Origin: Combretum micranthum
Taxonomy: Eukaryota; Streptophyta; Magnoliopsida; Myrtales; Combretaceae
Assembly (NCBI GenBank): GCA_024138025.1
Contig: JAMXBD010000094.1
Coordinates: 186,001-250,000 of the forward strand
Direction: 5' to 3'
Length of the DNA stretch: 64,000 nucleotides
Made by a program: the position numbers and the translations under genes. The notes under the pieces were generated by a model. It was not told the DNA's origin and did no database searches. It saw only the letters and a list, made by a program, of their open reading frames with translations. Positions 1 through 12,309 of the stretch are shown here, one piece after another. Position 1 is the stretch's first letter; the number at the start of each line of letters is the position of its first letter.

Positions 1-479
1 GTTGATGCATTGTTTATTTTGGTTGGTATGGTGGACTGAGCTTCGAGTTTATGTTTATTATTGGATGGTTCATCTGATGATGTATTGTATTTGCTTTTGT
101 CATTAATGTATTTTGAAGACAAGTAGAAAAATAGAAATGAGTGTGTTGGGAGGTTGGTTTTTTTGAGTTATTGTTGGAGAGTGAATGAAGTGTTGGTAAG
201 TTGTTAATGTGTTTTGAAAACATGTTTTTCTATTCTTGAGTCTTCGCAAGGACACAGTTCCTACAAATGTATTATGTATATTTATGTAAGTGAAGTAATG
301 TCTTTTCATCTATATTTGAAAATCTTCTTATGATAGTTTTAAATCTTTATATTTCTTAATAAAGTTGTGGCATATCTTGTAAAATTCATTCAAGCATAAT
401 TGTAACTAACTATTGTGCTCGTATAATATAAAATTATCGTTAAAAATTGCAATTTAACTAAGTGTTGAGAAGAGGAAAA

Positions 480-656
480 AAATTAAGCGTGTCACGGGGC
501 GGAACTGGTCAGAGTAAAAACCCTATAGGGTCGGGTTTGGGTATTAAATAGATAACCCTGTAGGGTCGCGGAGCGGGTTTGGAAAACCCTATTGGGAAGC
601 AGGGTGGGTTTGGGTCTTATATGACCCATTCCAAATCCACCCTGGTTGCATCCCTA
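480..656. repeat. GC-rich MITE-like remnant (hAT-type ends)
   Basis: A short GC-rich island in AT-rich DNA. It is built from repeated CCCTATAGGG-like and GGGTTTGGGT motifs. Its right end reads, in reverse complement, TAGGGATGCAACCAGGGTGG, and its left end GTGTCACGGGGCGG is a loose inverted match. This layout is common in plant hAT-derived MITEs. I found no matching 8-bp TSD, so the limits are approximate and the family assignment is inference. Confidence 0.4.
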
Positions 657-2229
657 TACGCGGCAGGTTATATTGCCTTCAGATTTGGGCGTTATATCTA
701 CCTTCTTAATATTTTCCATCAATCAAGAGATTCTCCAACCTTATTCCTATTATAAGTTTTTATCTATAAATACAACATTTTATTTTATTCAAATAGCTTC
801 TTATATACTTTGTTGTTCTATTTATGGATAGGATTTCACAGTATGTTAATATATAGAATTAAGCAATAAGAAACACTTAAAATTCAAATACCTATCGTCA
901 TTACAATCTAATCACATTAACATATAAAGTTTTTAAGTGAAAGGAAGGAGAAGTGGAATTAATCAACATAATTATTCAATATTATCGCTACAATATTACT
1001 AGAATTCACTAATGAAGATCTTGAAGACAACTTACTAAAAAAGTTACATTAAATGAATCTTTTAAGGAGAAGTTCGATAACTCCCACTTTAAATTGCAAA
1101 GGGTAAGAGGAGAACCTAGTTAATTGTAGAAGAAAGATAAAATAATTATTGCAAAAGCAATTGTTAAGAGACAAAGTCATGTCAAATGTAGACAAGAGTT
1201 AAACAATTAATTCAATAATGTATGTGAGAGAGGCATATGTGTAGGATGTGTGAGAAAGAAGGCAAACCTAAAAGAAGACAAAATAATCAATGCAACTAAG
1301 AGAAGGAAAAGGTGGAGAGAAGCATGAGAAGCCAAATGCAAAAGAATACAAAACAATTAATATCATTGAAGTCGTCTTTTTAAGAGACGGGGTCACTCTA
1401 ATTTTATTAAACTTGTCCTTACATTCCGAACCCATCTTCTTTCCCTATTTCTAGGATTATTTCTTCTTGATGGCATTTTGTAATTTTTTAAATATAATTT
1501 TTTCATTAATCTAAGATATCAAACCATTATACTTTAATATCAAGATAGAGTGAAGGAAAAAAAATATTTTAATAAATAATTAAGAAAATGTCCATTAGGA
1601 CAAAATAATCATAATTTTCAACCAGTTGAGCTCGTCTATTGAAGAAATGGGATCATAAGTGATTAATCTTTAAGAAATAAATTTGATAAATATAAAGATG
1701 AGTTTGTAGTAGTCACCTTTTAAGTTTTCCATGGTAATGGAAAGAATAAACACATACGAAATGTTGTAATCTTGATGACCACAAAAAACCCAAAACAAAC
1801 TCCATGTGTGATCAAACTTTGTGCACTATAATGACAACCCTGTGAAATGAGCCTAAAGTTCACCTTCAAAACCACAATAGCAAGTCTCTTCAACTTCATT
1901 GCAAATGTCAACTTTTTGTCTCATTTTTTGAGTTCGAAAACAATTAATGAGAATGATGTGACAAAAGAAGCTTATCAACCTAAAAAAGATGAACATAAGT
2001 AAAACAATGCATCGTAAAGGGCAAACAATTAATGTTGACAACTATGTGAGCTACTATGTACAAGTTGTTAGATAAGTTTAATGTAATTGAATTAATTCAG
2101 TGATATTTTTATAATTTTTTATTAAAATATTAATTTTATCATTGACCCATTAAGAATACAATACTTCACCTAGATAGACCCCTCACGAGGAAAAAAAAAG
2201 GAGGAAAACATATCTAAAGTTGGAAGAAA
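657..2229. other. AT-rich intergenic stretch, no gene seen
   Basis: No convincing coding region. Short open frames here lack recognisable domains. Two fragments near 1362-1400 and 1622-1655 contain GTCGTCTTTTTAAGAGACGG-like hairpin motifs also found in the MITE at 38385-38815, so part of this stretch is probably old MITE debris. Confidence 0.5.
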
Positions 2230-3240
2230 TTGTAAGATTACCATACTTCTAAATAAAATTTACACAAATACAAACTACATAAAATTAATTATCAAAATAT
2301 TGACGTAAAATCATATATAGCAGACACAATTATAATATATATACAAGAGTCGCATGTGCAAATTGAGCCGAGCTTTTGCCAGCTCGAGCTTGGCTCATTT
2401 ATTTTTTAATGGGCTAACGTCAAACCAGGCTTTTAACGAGCTTGGAATATGGAGGCTCGAACCCAAGACTGTTAAACTTTTTTGAGCCTGAGCTCAGCTT
2501 ATTAGTCTTATTTAGCTGAGCCCAGAGCTTGTCTAGCATAAATAGTTGCATTTTTAATTATATTTATAATATTAAATTAATATAAATATTAAGTAAGCTC
2601 TTAATGAGCCTACTCATAAGCTTGGCTTACAAGCCCTCAATGAACCTATTCGCAAGCCGGCTTATAAACCTGAAGACAAGTTTAGGCTCGGCTCATTTGG
2701 CTAAATGAGCCTAAGTTTGAGCTTAAACTTAGCTCATTTAGCTAAATGAGTCAAGCTCGAGTAACTCGTGAATAGTTCGGTTTATTTGCAGCCCTATGTG
2801 CAAGGTGCGACTTGTGTTCATATTATAACATAAGATATCAGAGATGAGTACAAAATTTTTCGTTGCTTTAAGTAAAAAGTGGGGTATAGCTGGAAAAGCA
2901 ATAGCTAAAAGAAAAAGAAGACAAGACACCACCACAAGGCATTGTGTCTATTAGGAGTGTAAAAGAAAAGAAAATAAAAGGATGAAGCAACAATAAAGTC
3001 ATATTGATGCATGCATGAATCGCTACTAAAAGATGTAAATCGCTCCTCTTAGATGCGATTTAGTGCCGTAGAACTTTTGCTAAATCGCATACCGTACAAG
3101 CGACATATAGAAAATGTGAATCGCATGTTCTACATGCGATTTTATATTAGTATATTGGTAACTATTTTTATGTATCTTGTATTTGTGTAATTTCTTTTAA
3201 AAAGTCGGTAGACATGAGTTTTACCTAATAAAGTTGGATC
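2230..3240. repeat. MITE family 'GCGATT', copy 1 (interrupted)
   Basis: The left arm (about 2230-2345) and right arm (about 3120-3240) are inverted copies around the core AAATTACACAAATAC...ACATAAAA(T)TAATTA(C)CAAAATAT. Inside the right half, ATGCGATT and AATCGCAT occur repeatedly in both orientations. The same arms recur at 12605-13025 and 15570-15915, which defines a family. This copy is enlarged by a hAT-like MITE at about 2362-2796 and other sequence. No coding capacity is seen. The superfamily is not settled; long inverted arms suggest a Mutator-type origin. Confidence 0.6.
2362..2796. repeat. hAT-like MITE with GAGCTCGGCTC motifs
   Basis: Dense repeats of GAGCC/GGCTC and CTCGAGCTTGGCTCATTT-type motifs in both orientations surround an AT-rich centre. 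The right end is TTTGCAGCCCTA, the reverse complement of the TAGGGCTGCAAA end typical of such elements. It is followed by TGTGCAAG, and the left flank has TGTGCAA immediately before ATTGAGCCGAGC. An 8-bp TSD fits if the first bases of the left terminus were lost by a deletion between short TGCAA repeats. It sits inside the MITE at 2230-3240. Confidence 0.6.
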
Positions 3241-4890
3241 CTCCTTATACTTTGTTTGACATGATGGAATAAATTAAGAAGGAAAGGTTGTGGATGAAAA
3301 GAAAGTGGAGGAAATGAATTATTAGAGAATTTAAATCTTTGTATGTGTTTGGATAAATAACGGGAGGAAAATGGGTGGAATCTTAATTATTATAAAACAC
3401 AAATTGCAATAAATGATAAATTACTTATATGTTCATAAAAGATAATAAGCAATTTAAAAAGAAGGGTACAATAATAAATTTTTTTCCTTTTCCTCCTAAT
3501 TCTCTTTACTTTGGAGGAGACAAAAAAGTGGTAGGATCCAAGGAAAATATTATATTGATTTTCCCTCCCATTGTCTCTTCCTCTCAAAACAAATAAGGGA
3601 ATGGAATTCAATTCCACTCATTTCTTCCCGTCCTTAATTAATCATTCCTTCCCCAACTCCCTTATACCAAACATAGTGTTAAGCTATATTTAGTGAAAAA
3701 AAAAATCAATTATAGATGGATATATAATGGGGTATAAATTTTAAATAAGATACCAAAAGGAAAGAACAATTCTAAAAAAGACCATAACATAAACATTTTT
3801 TTATGAGTTAATGTTGCATATGATATCTGAAATTTGATAAAAATATGTAATTACGTATCAAACTTTGAATTTGATTAATTTAATATGTGAAAAAACTTTT
3901 CATGTATATTTAAAGGTACCTCCATCAAATTGACTAATATTGTCATCCAGCATGACGCTTGTTAGATGTAATACTAGTGCACATGGAAAATTCTTTTAGA
4001 TATCGAGTTAACTAATTTCAAAGTCCATACTAAATTGATCAAGTAAATGACTGTCTAGTATTATTACAAAAAAACAAAACACAAATCCAAATTGTAGAAA
4101 AAAATTGACAAATTGTCACTTCTATATCATATGTCGGCAAAGAGATATAAAATTTTCTACATGTATTGCATATTAGAGATGGGATATAATGACGATACTA
4201 TGCAAAATTGGAAAAATAGTTGTATCACACAATGCGTATGTGATATAGGCTTGTAAGTGTATTGAACATCCAATATGCGATATACATATAATTATGTGTA
4301 TATCACACATTGAATGTGCAATATAGGTTCGAACGTGTGCAGTACATGAAAAAAAAAGCTATATCGCATTTTCTATATGAGATGTAACGATATGGTATAT
4401 CCATGATATTTTTTATATAAATTATATATTTTTAATTTTTTTAAAGGATGGTAAACATGTAATCATCTCAAATTAAGGGAAATTCTATGGTTTCATCATT
4501 AATTTTGATGGGATCGATCTCGTCATTATTTAACGGCTCACACCATAGCCAACCACGATCGAATCACTAAAATAGTTAATACTCTAATTACTATATTCAT
4601 TTATTTTTTTACATGGAAACAGAGAATAAATCTCAAGAAACAAGAAACAAAAAAAAATCCATCTGCAAACTCTCCTCAAGAAAGATACATTCCTTAGATC
4701 TTCACAGACGATGCTTCTAATATGGTTAGGAGGCTTTAAGAGAAAGTGATAGCCTTGAGGAAAACTCATATGCAATTCTAGCAAGGCCATTCGCACAGCG
4801 ATTACCCTCGCAGTAGGTGTGACAGATGGAGACAGACCAATTCCCCTTCAATAATTTGTGTATATCTTGAACTAGCATTGTGGAAAAGCT
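3241..4890. other. AT-rich intergenic stretch with MITE-like pieces
   Basis: No gene recognised. About 3815-4040 begins GAGTTAATGTTGCATATGATATCTGAAATTTG, a start resembling the MITE in the LIMR intron at 43999-44290, but I could not fix its other end. About 4130-4390 carries repeated GATATA/TATATC and ATGTGATATAGG-type motifs that may be another small repeat. Confidence 0.4.
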
Positions 4891-7800
4891 ACTTGAACTA
4901 TGAAATACCCTAAACCTTTATCTAAATTAGAAATTTGAATTAGATAGTTTAAATAGTTCAAGTAAAATGAATAATGAGGTATGATTAGATAACTTGACAT
5001 AATTAAAATTAATACATAGATCAAATTGAAATTTGAGATTTAAAATATTCATTAAAATCATCCGATCGTCTCAATGACTTTCCTTTATGAATCAAACTTT
5101 TCAATTACTTTAAAGTCTTCATTGAGACTTGTTTTTCTTCAAATTCAAATTCCTAAATTTTAAAACAAACATTTTAAATATTTTGCAAACTCCTAAACTC
5201 TTGAATCTTAGTTAATTTTCATTTTCTTAAATCCCTATAATTTTCGATATCGACCACTTGTTTAAAAATATCATATTTTAAGCCAAACCCAAATTAAATG
5301 TTAATTTTCTGCAAATTGGATTTTTAAACTAGATTTGCAAATCAAGACATAAATTACTATTATATAGATTCTCAAATTATTTTCTAATTACTTTTAGAAC
5401 TTAAGATAATTGTCTGAAAAGCTTAAATCAAAACGCATACCCAATAATTTTCCTTAAATATCTTTCTATTCTAATCCTTTTCTTTTCATTTTTCTGCCAT
5501 TTTCTTTCTTCTTTCTTCTTCTTTTATGGTTCGCATTTCTTCTTCTTCTTCTCCATCTTCATTTCCTCTTTCTTTCCCAATTTTAACCTCAAAATCTCAA
5601 GTTCAAAAAAATCTTATAAGAAATCAATGTTAGGAAAGAAGATAGAAGATAGAATATATGCATATAGAAGCTTCATCAAATGGAAAGGAGGAGTAGTAGA
5701 GAAGATCAAGTTAGTTAAATTAACAAAACATGTAAGTTTTGTTATTTTCTTTATTTTGATGGTTGTGTATGCTTATATACGATGTATCGAAATTAGATAT
5801 AATTAGGTTTACTAATAAAATTGGTAGATGAGTGAGTTGATGAAGTTTATAAAATGTTTAAATGTTGGATATGAAGTCATGTGAGTTGTATGATGTTGGG
5901 AATGTGGAGTTTATGTGTATTTGGGATTGTTAAGTGAGTACGATGAGTTGTATATAGCTTTTATGATGTTTTAGCTTATGTAAGATGTGTAAAAAATTGA
6001 TAAAACGAAGTTCGAAAAATAGAGAGTTTGTAACCTCTTGAAATCTGTCTTGTATGGGCATGCAAAAGCCCTTACAAGCCTCTGGTTGTGATGTTTTTCA
6101 TTTGTATGGGCAAACAAGAGCCCTGACTACCCTGGGGTCACAACGTTACTGTTTTGTAATTTGACTATAATTTTTTCATCCGAAATAGGGCTGAGGTGAT
6201 TCAAAATGCTATAAAAATAGTAAAAAGACCTCTACAAATTTCATGTTTTAAGTTTTTAGAAATTCTAAAAGTATCAAAGCCTAAATTTTATCTGTTTCCA
6301 ACCACGACATATTCAAACAAGGTTTCAAACTCATATTTACTAGTTAAGTATAAAAGTATAAAATGAACTTAGCTAATAAACCTAAGTTCAACTTGGCTAA
6401 ATGGACTTGAATGAGTTAACATGAATTAGATTGGTTAAGTTTAATCAACTTTGTTAAGGTTAAGATAAAATAGGTTTAACTTAGAATTACCTTAGCATGA
6501 TATGTTAGGATAAACCAAGGATTATATGGGGAATATATTATTTCAAATATGAGATTACTTAGGAAATGAGTTTTTTTTTATATGAATGATGTGATGATGC
6601 TTTTGTAATAAATGACCATAAACAAAGAGAAAAGAAATAATTTGACAGATAATAGAAAATTGTTCGTATCATGGTGGGGTTCCTAATTAGTGTATAATCA
6701 AATAGGGTTTTAATAAAGTTTGAGATAAGTAGATAATTAATTTAATTTCTTATATGAGTTTAATTATTGAATCCATAGACATGGATAGCTGATTTATCAT
6801 TTGACATGGCTTTTGATCTATCTTATACCTCTATTTGGATTTCAAATCTATAAGGTACGCAGTGACTTGCGTATTGTATGCTAGGATAGGCATTCTAAAT
6901 GAACTAAAACTTACACTCGGCTTAATAAATGGTTGTTGTTTGTGCTTGTGTCGTTGAATCCAGTATGAAGAGCAACAACCTTATCCGGAGGCAGGCACGG
7001 TAGTTTAGGCGTTTAGGTCACCCTTGTCATGATGCAGTGGCATTTATAAGTGGTTTAATAGGTAGTTGATTGGAGTAACGGTATCGATATAACATTTACT
7101 TATTCTTAAAAGGAAGTAATATGATTTAGTTTACGTTTATGGGACCGGTTGAACTAAATGATATTATGGATTAAGTTAAGTAAATATGAGAAATGGTTGT
7201 GAGCCTTAGAGAACGTTGCTATTCTTTTTCGATTATATTATATATGAGACATAGATATTCAGGCTGCCTATATCGACCTCCTAAGCATCTGCTGTTACTT
7301 AAGACCCCTAGATTCCCAATAGCTTGTTTCGAAGTGTGAATGCTCCAATGTTGATTTGTTTAACTCTAAATTAAAGATAATTGAATCGATGTTGCATCAT
7401 TACATTTAGTTGAGCTTATGTGTCATCTCGTGTATATTTGTATTACTGTGTACCAGGCTTCGACTCATTTTTATTGTTGTTATCTTCTTTCTAGGTGTTG
7501 TTTTATATGATGATTGTGATGATGATTTGATGTTGATAGTTGAGTTGATGATTGATGATGATGATGATGGTTTGGTTGACGAGGATGGTAGAATCCGGAT
7601 ATGGGAGTTTTGGGAGGAGGACTGAATTGAAGTAGGACCGTGAATTTTATTTTGTTTTGTTTTTGTACAAAGGACTGGATTTATTCTTTGAGAACTTATA
7701 ATATTCTTTTAAAAGGGGCTTGGTAGAGCCCAAATTTTATAATTTAAGTGCTTAAGCTTTGTTTACTATCATGTACATGATAGTATGGTTTTGTTTATGA

Positions 7801-8180
7801 GAAAGATCATCTACTTATGAAAGTAGATTCTAAAATGTTTTATGAAAGGTTTTATTTATCTTTATGAATCTAGTTGCTTTCAAAAATCTAAACAAACGAT
7901 TTCAGAACTTAAAATGGAATAGCAAATGTTCGACATAAACAATATCTTTTAAAGAAGCCTATGCGTGTAATACTTAAGGTATTATATATGGCCAAGAGAT
8001 TTGGTATTGCCTAATTTTTAGATTTGGGTAAGCCGGTCTCACAAACTAATTAACTATCTATGACAGATTTCTAACTAAGCTCAAATTCAATACCATAATT
8101 AACTATCTATTATACGACTTCATTGAACTATTTCTAACTTAGATAGGTGAAGGTTTTGGATATTTCATAGTAATATAAAA
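4890..8180. repeat. Probable gypsy LTR-like block, limits uncertain
   Basis: No gene is recognised over 3.3 kb. The phrase near 6150-6200 (TTTTTTCATCCGAAATAGGGCTGAGGTGAT) and the GATGATGATGATGG-rich stretch near 7500-7600 resemble parts of plant Ty3/gypsy LTRs; the open frame at 7410-7625 is low-complexity and aspartate-rich, so I do not call it a gene. About 45 bp at 4898-4945 recurs in inverted orientation at about 8125-8175 (ACTATGAAAT...CTAAATTAGAAAT), so the block could instead be bounded by inverted repeats. No TSD was found. Confidence 0.35.
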
Positions 8181-9180
8181 ATCCTCATACACAAAATTTG
8201 TATAGAATATATGTAGTTTATATATTTTGCGATATATAATATATACTTCATGTGATATAGCAATACATTAAATTGAGTTATATTTTATATGTTGTAGAAA
8301 TATATCAAATTTGTAAATGTGTATATGTTCTTACATGTTATTTAAGATACGTATAATCTATATGGTGTAGTAATATGTAAAATTTTTATACATAAAATTT
8401 CAATAATATTATATATTACATGTTATATGTGATATGTTTGTTTGTGTTTTGTATATTATTTTCAAACATAATATGGCATACCATATGTTTATATGTCATA
8501 TATGTTATATATGATATGCATTTTATATGTTATATTGGATATGTATTTAAATGTAAATTATATATGATATGCATTTTATGATATGTTCATTTGTCTTCTA
8601 CTTTAAATATGACATATAATTTAGTTGCTACAGTAATATAAGATGTATTTGTATATTTATGTCATATATATCATTATATAACATAAATAAACATAGCATA
8701 CGTTATATTGAATATATAAATTTTAGATGCTACAACAATATGTTTAATTATGGCACATATTATATGTTATATTAATATATATAAAAAATTATATATGTTC
8801 TTATATGTTATTTAGGATATACATAATTTATATATTATAGTGATATGTAAAACCTTTATTATGAAATTTGTATAGTATATATATTTTTATATGTTACACG
8901 TGATGTATTTATTTAAGTGTATTGGATATTTATTTTAAAATATATAAAAAACCACATTATTTATTCATATTTATCTTATATATTATATATGATATACAAT
9001 TTATAAGTTATAGTAAAATAGAAATATTTGTGTACGTTCTAATATGTATGTCATAGCAACATATAAAATTTGTATTCGCTCTTATATCTTATATAGGATA
9101 TATAGTATGTATATATGTTTTACAAGTTTGAGTATTATATAAAATTCATATATGTTCCTATATGCTATATAAGTGAGAGG
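8160..9180. repeat. AT-rich dispersed repeat, copy A
   Basis: About 1 kb of TATATG/CATATA-rich DNA, not a simple microsatellite. It aligns along its length with 28563-29515, for example around GTATATGTTCTTACATGTTATTT and GGCATACCATATGTTTATATG, with many small differences. Further copies or parts lie at 19840-19973 and 36302-36900. No coding capacity or clear termini are seen. Confidence 0.75.
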
Positions 9181-9189
9181 CGTGATATG

Positions 9190-10095
9190 GTAAGCTAAAT
9201 TTATCCACTTATCTTCAAAGGCTTAAAGTGTCATATGATTGTCTGATGTTCTTTCAAAGAAAGCAACGTCACCCTTTGAGCAGCAGAGCACATAAGAAAA
9301 CGGCTCTGAAGTTCACCCAAAATGAGAGGTCTATTTATAGTAGAAAAAGTTCATGATAGTGGATTTGTAGGTTGCAAAATCCCTTATTAACTTTGAGTAC
9401 ATTAAAAGATTTTATCTATAACGATTAATGTAATGAGCAACTTCATGAAATTATGAAAATTGCTATCTTTCAATTTCTCTTTTTCTCTTACTCTCATTAA
9501 TTCTTTATTGTTTATTTATTTTCTCTCACTGGTACTTGTTTGTTGGGGTTGAAGTGAGCCTAGTTGTGAACGGATCGAAGCGATCCCACAGCAAGCTAGG
9601 AAGTCATAATGCCTTAATGCAAAATCTAAGGTCGAAGTGACCTCAGTAGTAAAAGATCAAAGCATCTTATCACTGCTGTTGTTGTAGCTTGTAAAAGCTT
9701 CACTCCTAAGCACATGAAGGGTATAGTACCCTTTGACACCAATTAGGAATGAGATTGAAGCAATCTTAATAGTGCGAGGTTCAAGTAGCCCATAGCAAAC
9801 TTTACAGCTGGAATGTTATTCTGCAGATTTCGAGGTAATGCACACATATCATTTTACTAAAAAGAAACCATGCCAATTTTCAAATATGACAGGTTAGATC
9901 GATGTGACAATTATTATAACTGGTTCTGATTGTTGAAAACGAAGAAGTGAAATGGCATTAATGAGTCGAAATGATTCCCATGCAACAGATGTTACAATGT
10001 AAAGGGCTTATTAAATACTCGAAAGTAAAGCACACAAAAAGGAAGAGAAGAAATAATGTTTTACTATTTCATTGATTATTAGAATGTTGATTACA
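9190..10095 (-). repeat. LTR-like noncoding block, minus orientation
   Basis: Read on the minus strand it has a TATA-like CTATAAATAGACC at about 9330-9342 and, further right, repeated phrases such as GATCGAAGCGATCC and GGTCGAAGTGACC, which give it the look of an LTR or promoter region of a retroelement. It lies downstream of the minus-strand coding remnants at 10096-12131. No LTR pair, PBS or TSD was found, so this is only a suggestion. Confidence 0.3.
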
Positions 10096-10326
10096 TTAGT
10101 GTGGTAAATTTTGCTTTTTGCTCATAGTAATGTCAGTGTCTCCAAGCACTTTGCTCAAATTAGCTTTCATGGCTTCTTTCTTGGCACATAAGTCATTTAA
10201 TTCTTCTTCTTTCTTCTCTATTTCACCCCATACCATTTCAAAGTCATTATCTATCTGGTGACATGAAATTAGCTTATGTGCAACTGCAACTTTCTCCAAA
10301 CTTAGGATATGAAAGTCTAATTGCAA
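10096..10326 (-). pseudogene. Coding remnant with a coiled coil, unknown
   Basis: A 76-residue open frame. Residues about 27-60 are rich in E, K and L in a heptad-like pattern (EIEKKEEELNDLCAKKEAMK), suggesting a coiled coil. There is no other domain I recognise. It may belong with the minus-strand frame at 11925-12131, because both lie in the same orientation on either side of the solo LTR at 10408-11860, and a TTGCAATTAG acceptor-like site precedes it. It could be a host gene fragment or part of a transposon-encoded protein. I do not assign a function. Confidence 0.35.
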
Positions 10327-10402
10327 GCACCATCATAAGCATGTATAATGTGCTTGATGTCCTTATGCTTTAGTGAACTCCATGAGTGAGTAATTAATAA
10401 CA

Positions 10403-10407
10403 ATACC
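10403..10407. repeat. TSD of solo LTR (left)
   Basis: ATACC directly precedes the LTR start TGATAAGTG and is repeated directly after the LTR end at 11861-11865. Confidence 0.85.
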
Positions 10408-11860
10408 TGATAAGTGTTAAAAGACCCATATTTTTTATACTCAATTGATATATTTTTGCATTAATTTTATGTGAAATTCTTAAGAGAAAGATACTTAAGT
10501 GTTGAATATTAGTTTTTCAGGGTTCAAGTACTCATTTGGAAGATTTATGGATGATTTGAGCAAAAACAAGGAAAGATTTAACAAAGGCTACAAAGTGATG
10601 ATTTTCAAGTGTGCACAACATTCATGCATGGCCATTCAGATGCTTGTGCAGAGGAAAAAAAGGGTAACCAACAAATATCTTGATTCATGCCCTAGCAGCT
10701 GCACAAGGAGTGCACAAGGTAGTGCAAAAGCAAATAACTCGATCCGAGAAGAAAAAGAAGATTTAGAGTTCTACACAACCTTGTGTATGGCTGTGCAGAA
10801 GACTGTGTAGAACTTAAAGATGTCAAAAATCCATTTTTTTTCATTGTGTACGACCTCGAGCACGGCCGTACAGACCCCGTATGCACAGATGACTTTTCCC
10901 TATACTATAAATAGCCACCTTGTTGATTTATTTGGGATCTTGAACGTACATTTGGAACCCTAGGAGAGAAAAGATGCACTTAGAAGAGAAAGATTGTTTG
11001 GACATCATAGATTATGACAAGATCATTCCAGGGTTGTATTTCTACATCATGTTTCTATTATACTTCTTTAGATATTGTGTTTTTCTTGTAAACTCCATGG
11101 AGGAGTAGATTCCTAACCCTAAATCTTGTGAAACCCTAAACCCACTATGAATTGAATTACCTTGATTAATGAGAAGTTTATACTTTTGCATCTATTCATG
11201 TATTATAATTGTTTTATGATTGATTTATGCGCAAAGTTAATTACATGCATGATTTTTATTAGATGGAAGAGGTTTTATCTAGTAAGTTAGATCTTCATGA
11301 ATAGGAAAGTCACATGTTTCATCTAGAGATAGAGAAACTTTGATTTGCTGCAATAAAGACTTAATCTTTGTTTATGAACGAGGATCTCTAATGCAATCTT
11401 GTATTGATATTAGTTAGGAAGAGGTTTCTATTAATTTATGCAAGATTAGAAATTGATTAGCTCGATAGAGTAATTAGTTTAACAGAAAGTTCATGCAATG
11501 CAAGGTGTGAATGAGTCATTAATCAATATATCTTTATATGAAAAGTTAGGGTTTATGGTGGAACAAGATGAGGGTATGTTGCATATCTTGTGATTGATTA
11601 TAATTATAAAAGCTTTCATAAGGATCTTAGGGTTAATTGAATTAGTTAATTAGTAGTTGATGATAATACATATTAATTTAAGAACTAGACTAAATAGTAA
11701 GAAAGGGTAACACTAGTAATTGTTTCTTAGATTCCTGAGGACGATACCTAATTTTAATCATATACTATTTCGAATAGGTATACTAACCTTTTCTCAATCG
11801 TAGGATTAATTCTAGGTTTATAAATTTTAAAGTTTGGTACGATCGGTTTTGAGCGCATCA
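10408..11860 (+). mobile_element. Solo LTR, Ty3/gypsy (Tat/Athila-like)
   Basis: A 1453-bp LTR with no internal region. It starts TGATAAGTGTTAAAAGACCC and ends GAGCGCATCA, with identical 5-bp flanks ATACC. Phrases such as CCTGAGGACGATACCTAATTT near 11736 and the terminal GCATCA resemble LTRs of large plant gypsy elements of the Tat/Athila group; that lineage call is from family knowledge. A TATA-like CTATAAATAG lies at about 10906. The open frame inside it at 10499-10810 is a by-product. It split the minus-strand coding remnants on either side. Confidence 0.85.
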
Positions 11861-11865
11861 ATACC
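11861..11865. repeat. TSD of solo LTR (right)
   Basis: ATACC, identical to 10403-10407. Confidence 0.85.
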
Positions 11866-11924
11866 TTACCTAATATAATCATTGCAAACCTACCTAGTAC
11901 AGTACGAGCGAATGAAGAGTTTGT

Positions 11925-12131
11925 CTATAATTCACCATCTAATGTGTAAAAATATTGAAGTAGTGCTAAGAGATGAGGAGGTACATCAAAGCCATGAAAG
12001 TCTATCTCCTCTTCTACACCCATGCCAATAGTAAGGTTTACCAGCTTGTCTTTAGGAAACTTATCCGTAGCTGGGGAAATAATATGTCCGGCCGAGTTGT
12101 CATTGGTATCCTTCGGGTCCATTGATACCAT
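11925..12131 (-). pseudogene. Coding remnant, unknown protein
   Basis: A 68-residue open frame containing KLVNLTIGMGVEEEIDFHGF and then DVPPHLLALLQ. I recognise no domain. It is the upstream partner, on the minus strand, of the coiled-coil remnant at 10096-10326, and the solo LTR at 10408-11860 lies between them. Stop and splice status are unclear. It might be a decayed host gene or a transposon-associated gene. Confidence 0.3.
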
Positions 12132-12309
12132 AGTTGGACGTCTTGATATGTGCGACTTGAAAAAACACCCAATCCTACTAAAAAAACATAACTAAAAGCA
12201 ATCAGATCATGCTATAATTGAATGAGTCTTGAATTGGAAGGATGGACTAAGTGAATATAAATTGTTTCCATAAAACATGAAATAATAGAATAAAAGTTAA
12301 TTATCCACA

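Noticed and set aside
3815..4040. Second copy of the intron-11 MITE
   Set aside because: Only one end resembles it; the other end and TSD are missing.
7410..7625. 71-residue ORF with D-rich end
   Set aside because: The acidic run comes from a GATGATGAT repeat; no domain.
10499..10810. 103-residue open frame
   Set aside because: It lies wholly inside the solo LTR at 10408-11860 and shows no domain.
10096..12131. Plant mobile domain (PMD) gene
   Set aside because: The coiled coil and position suggested it, but no diagnostic motif of the family could be seen.
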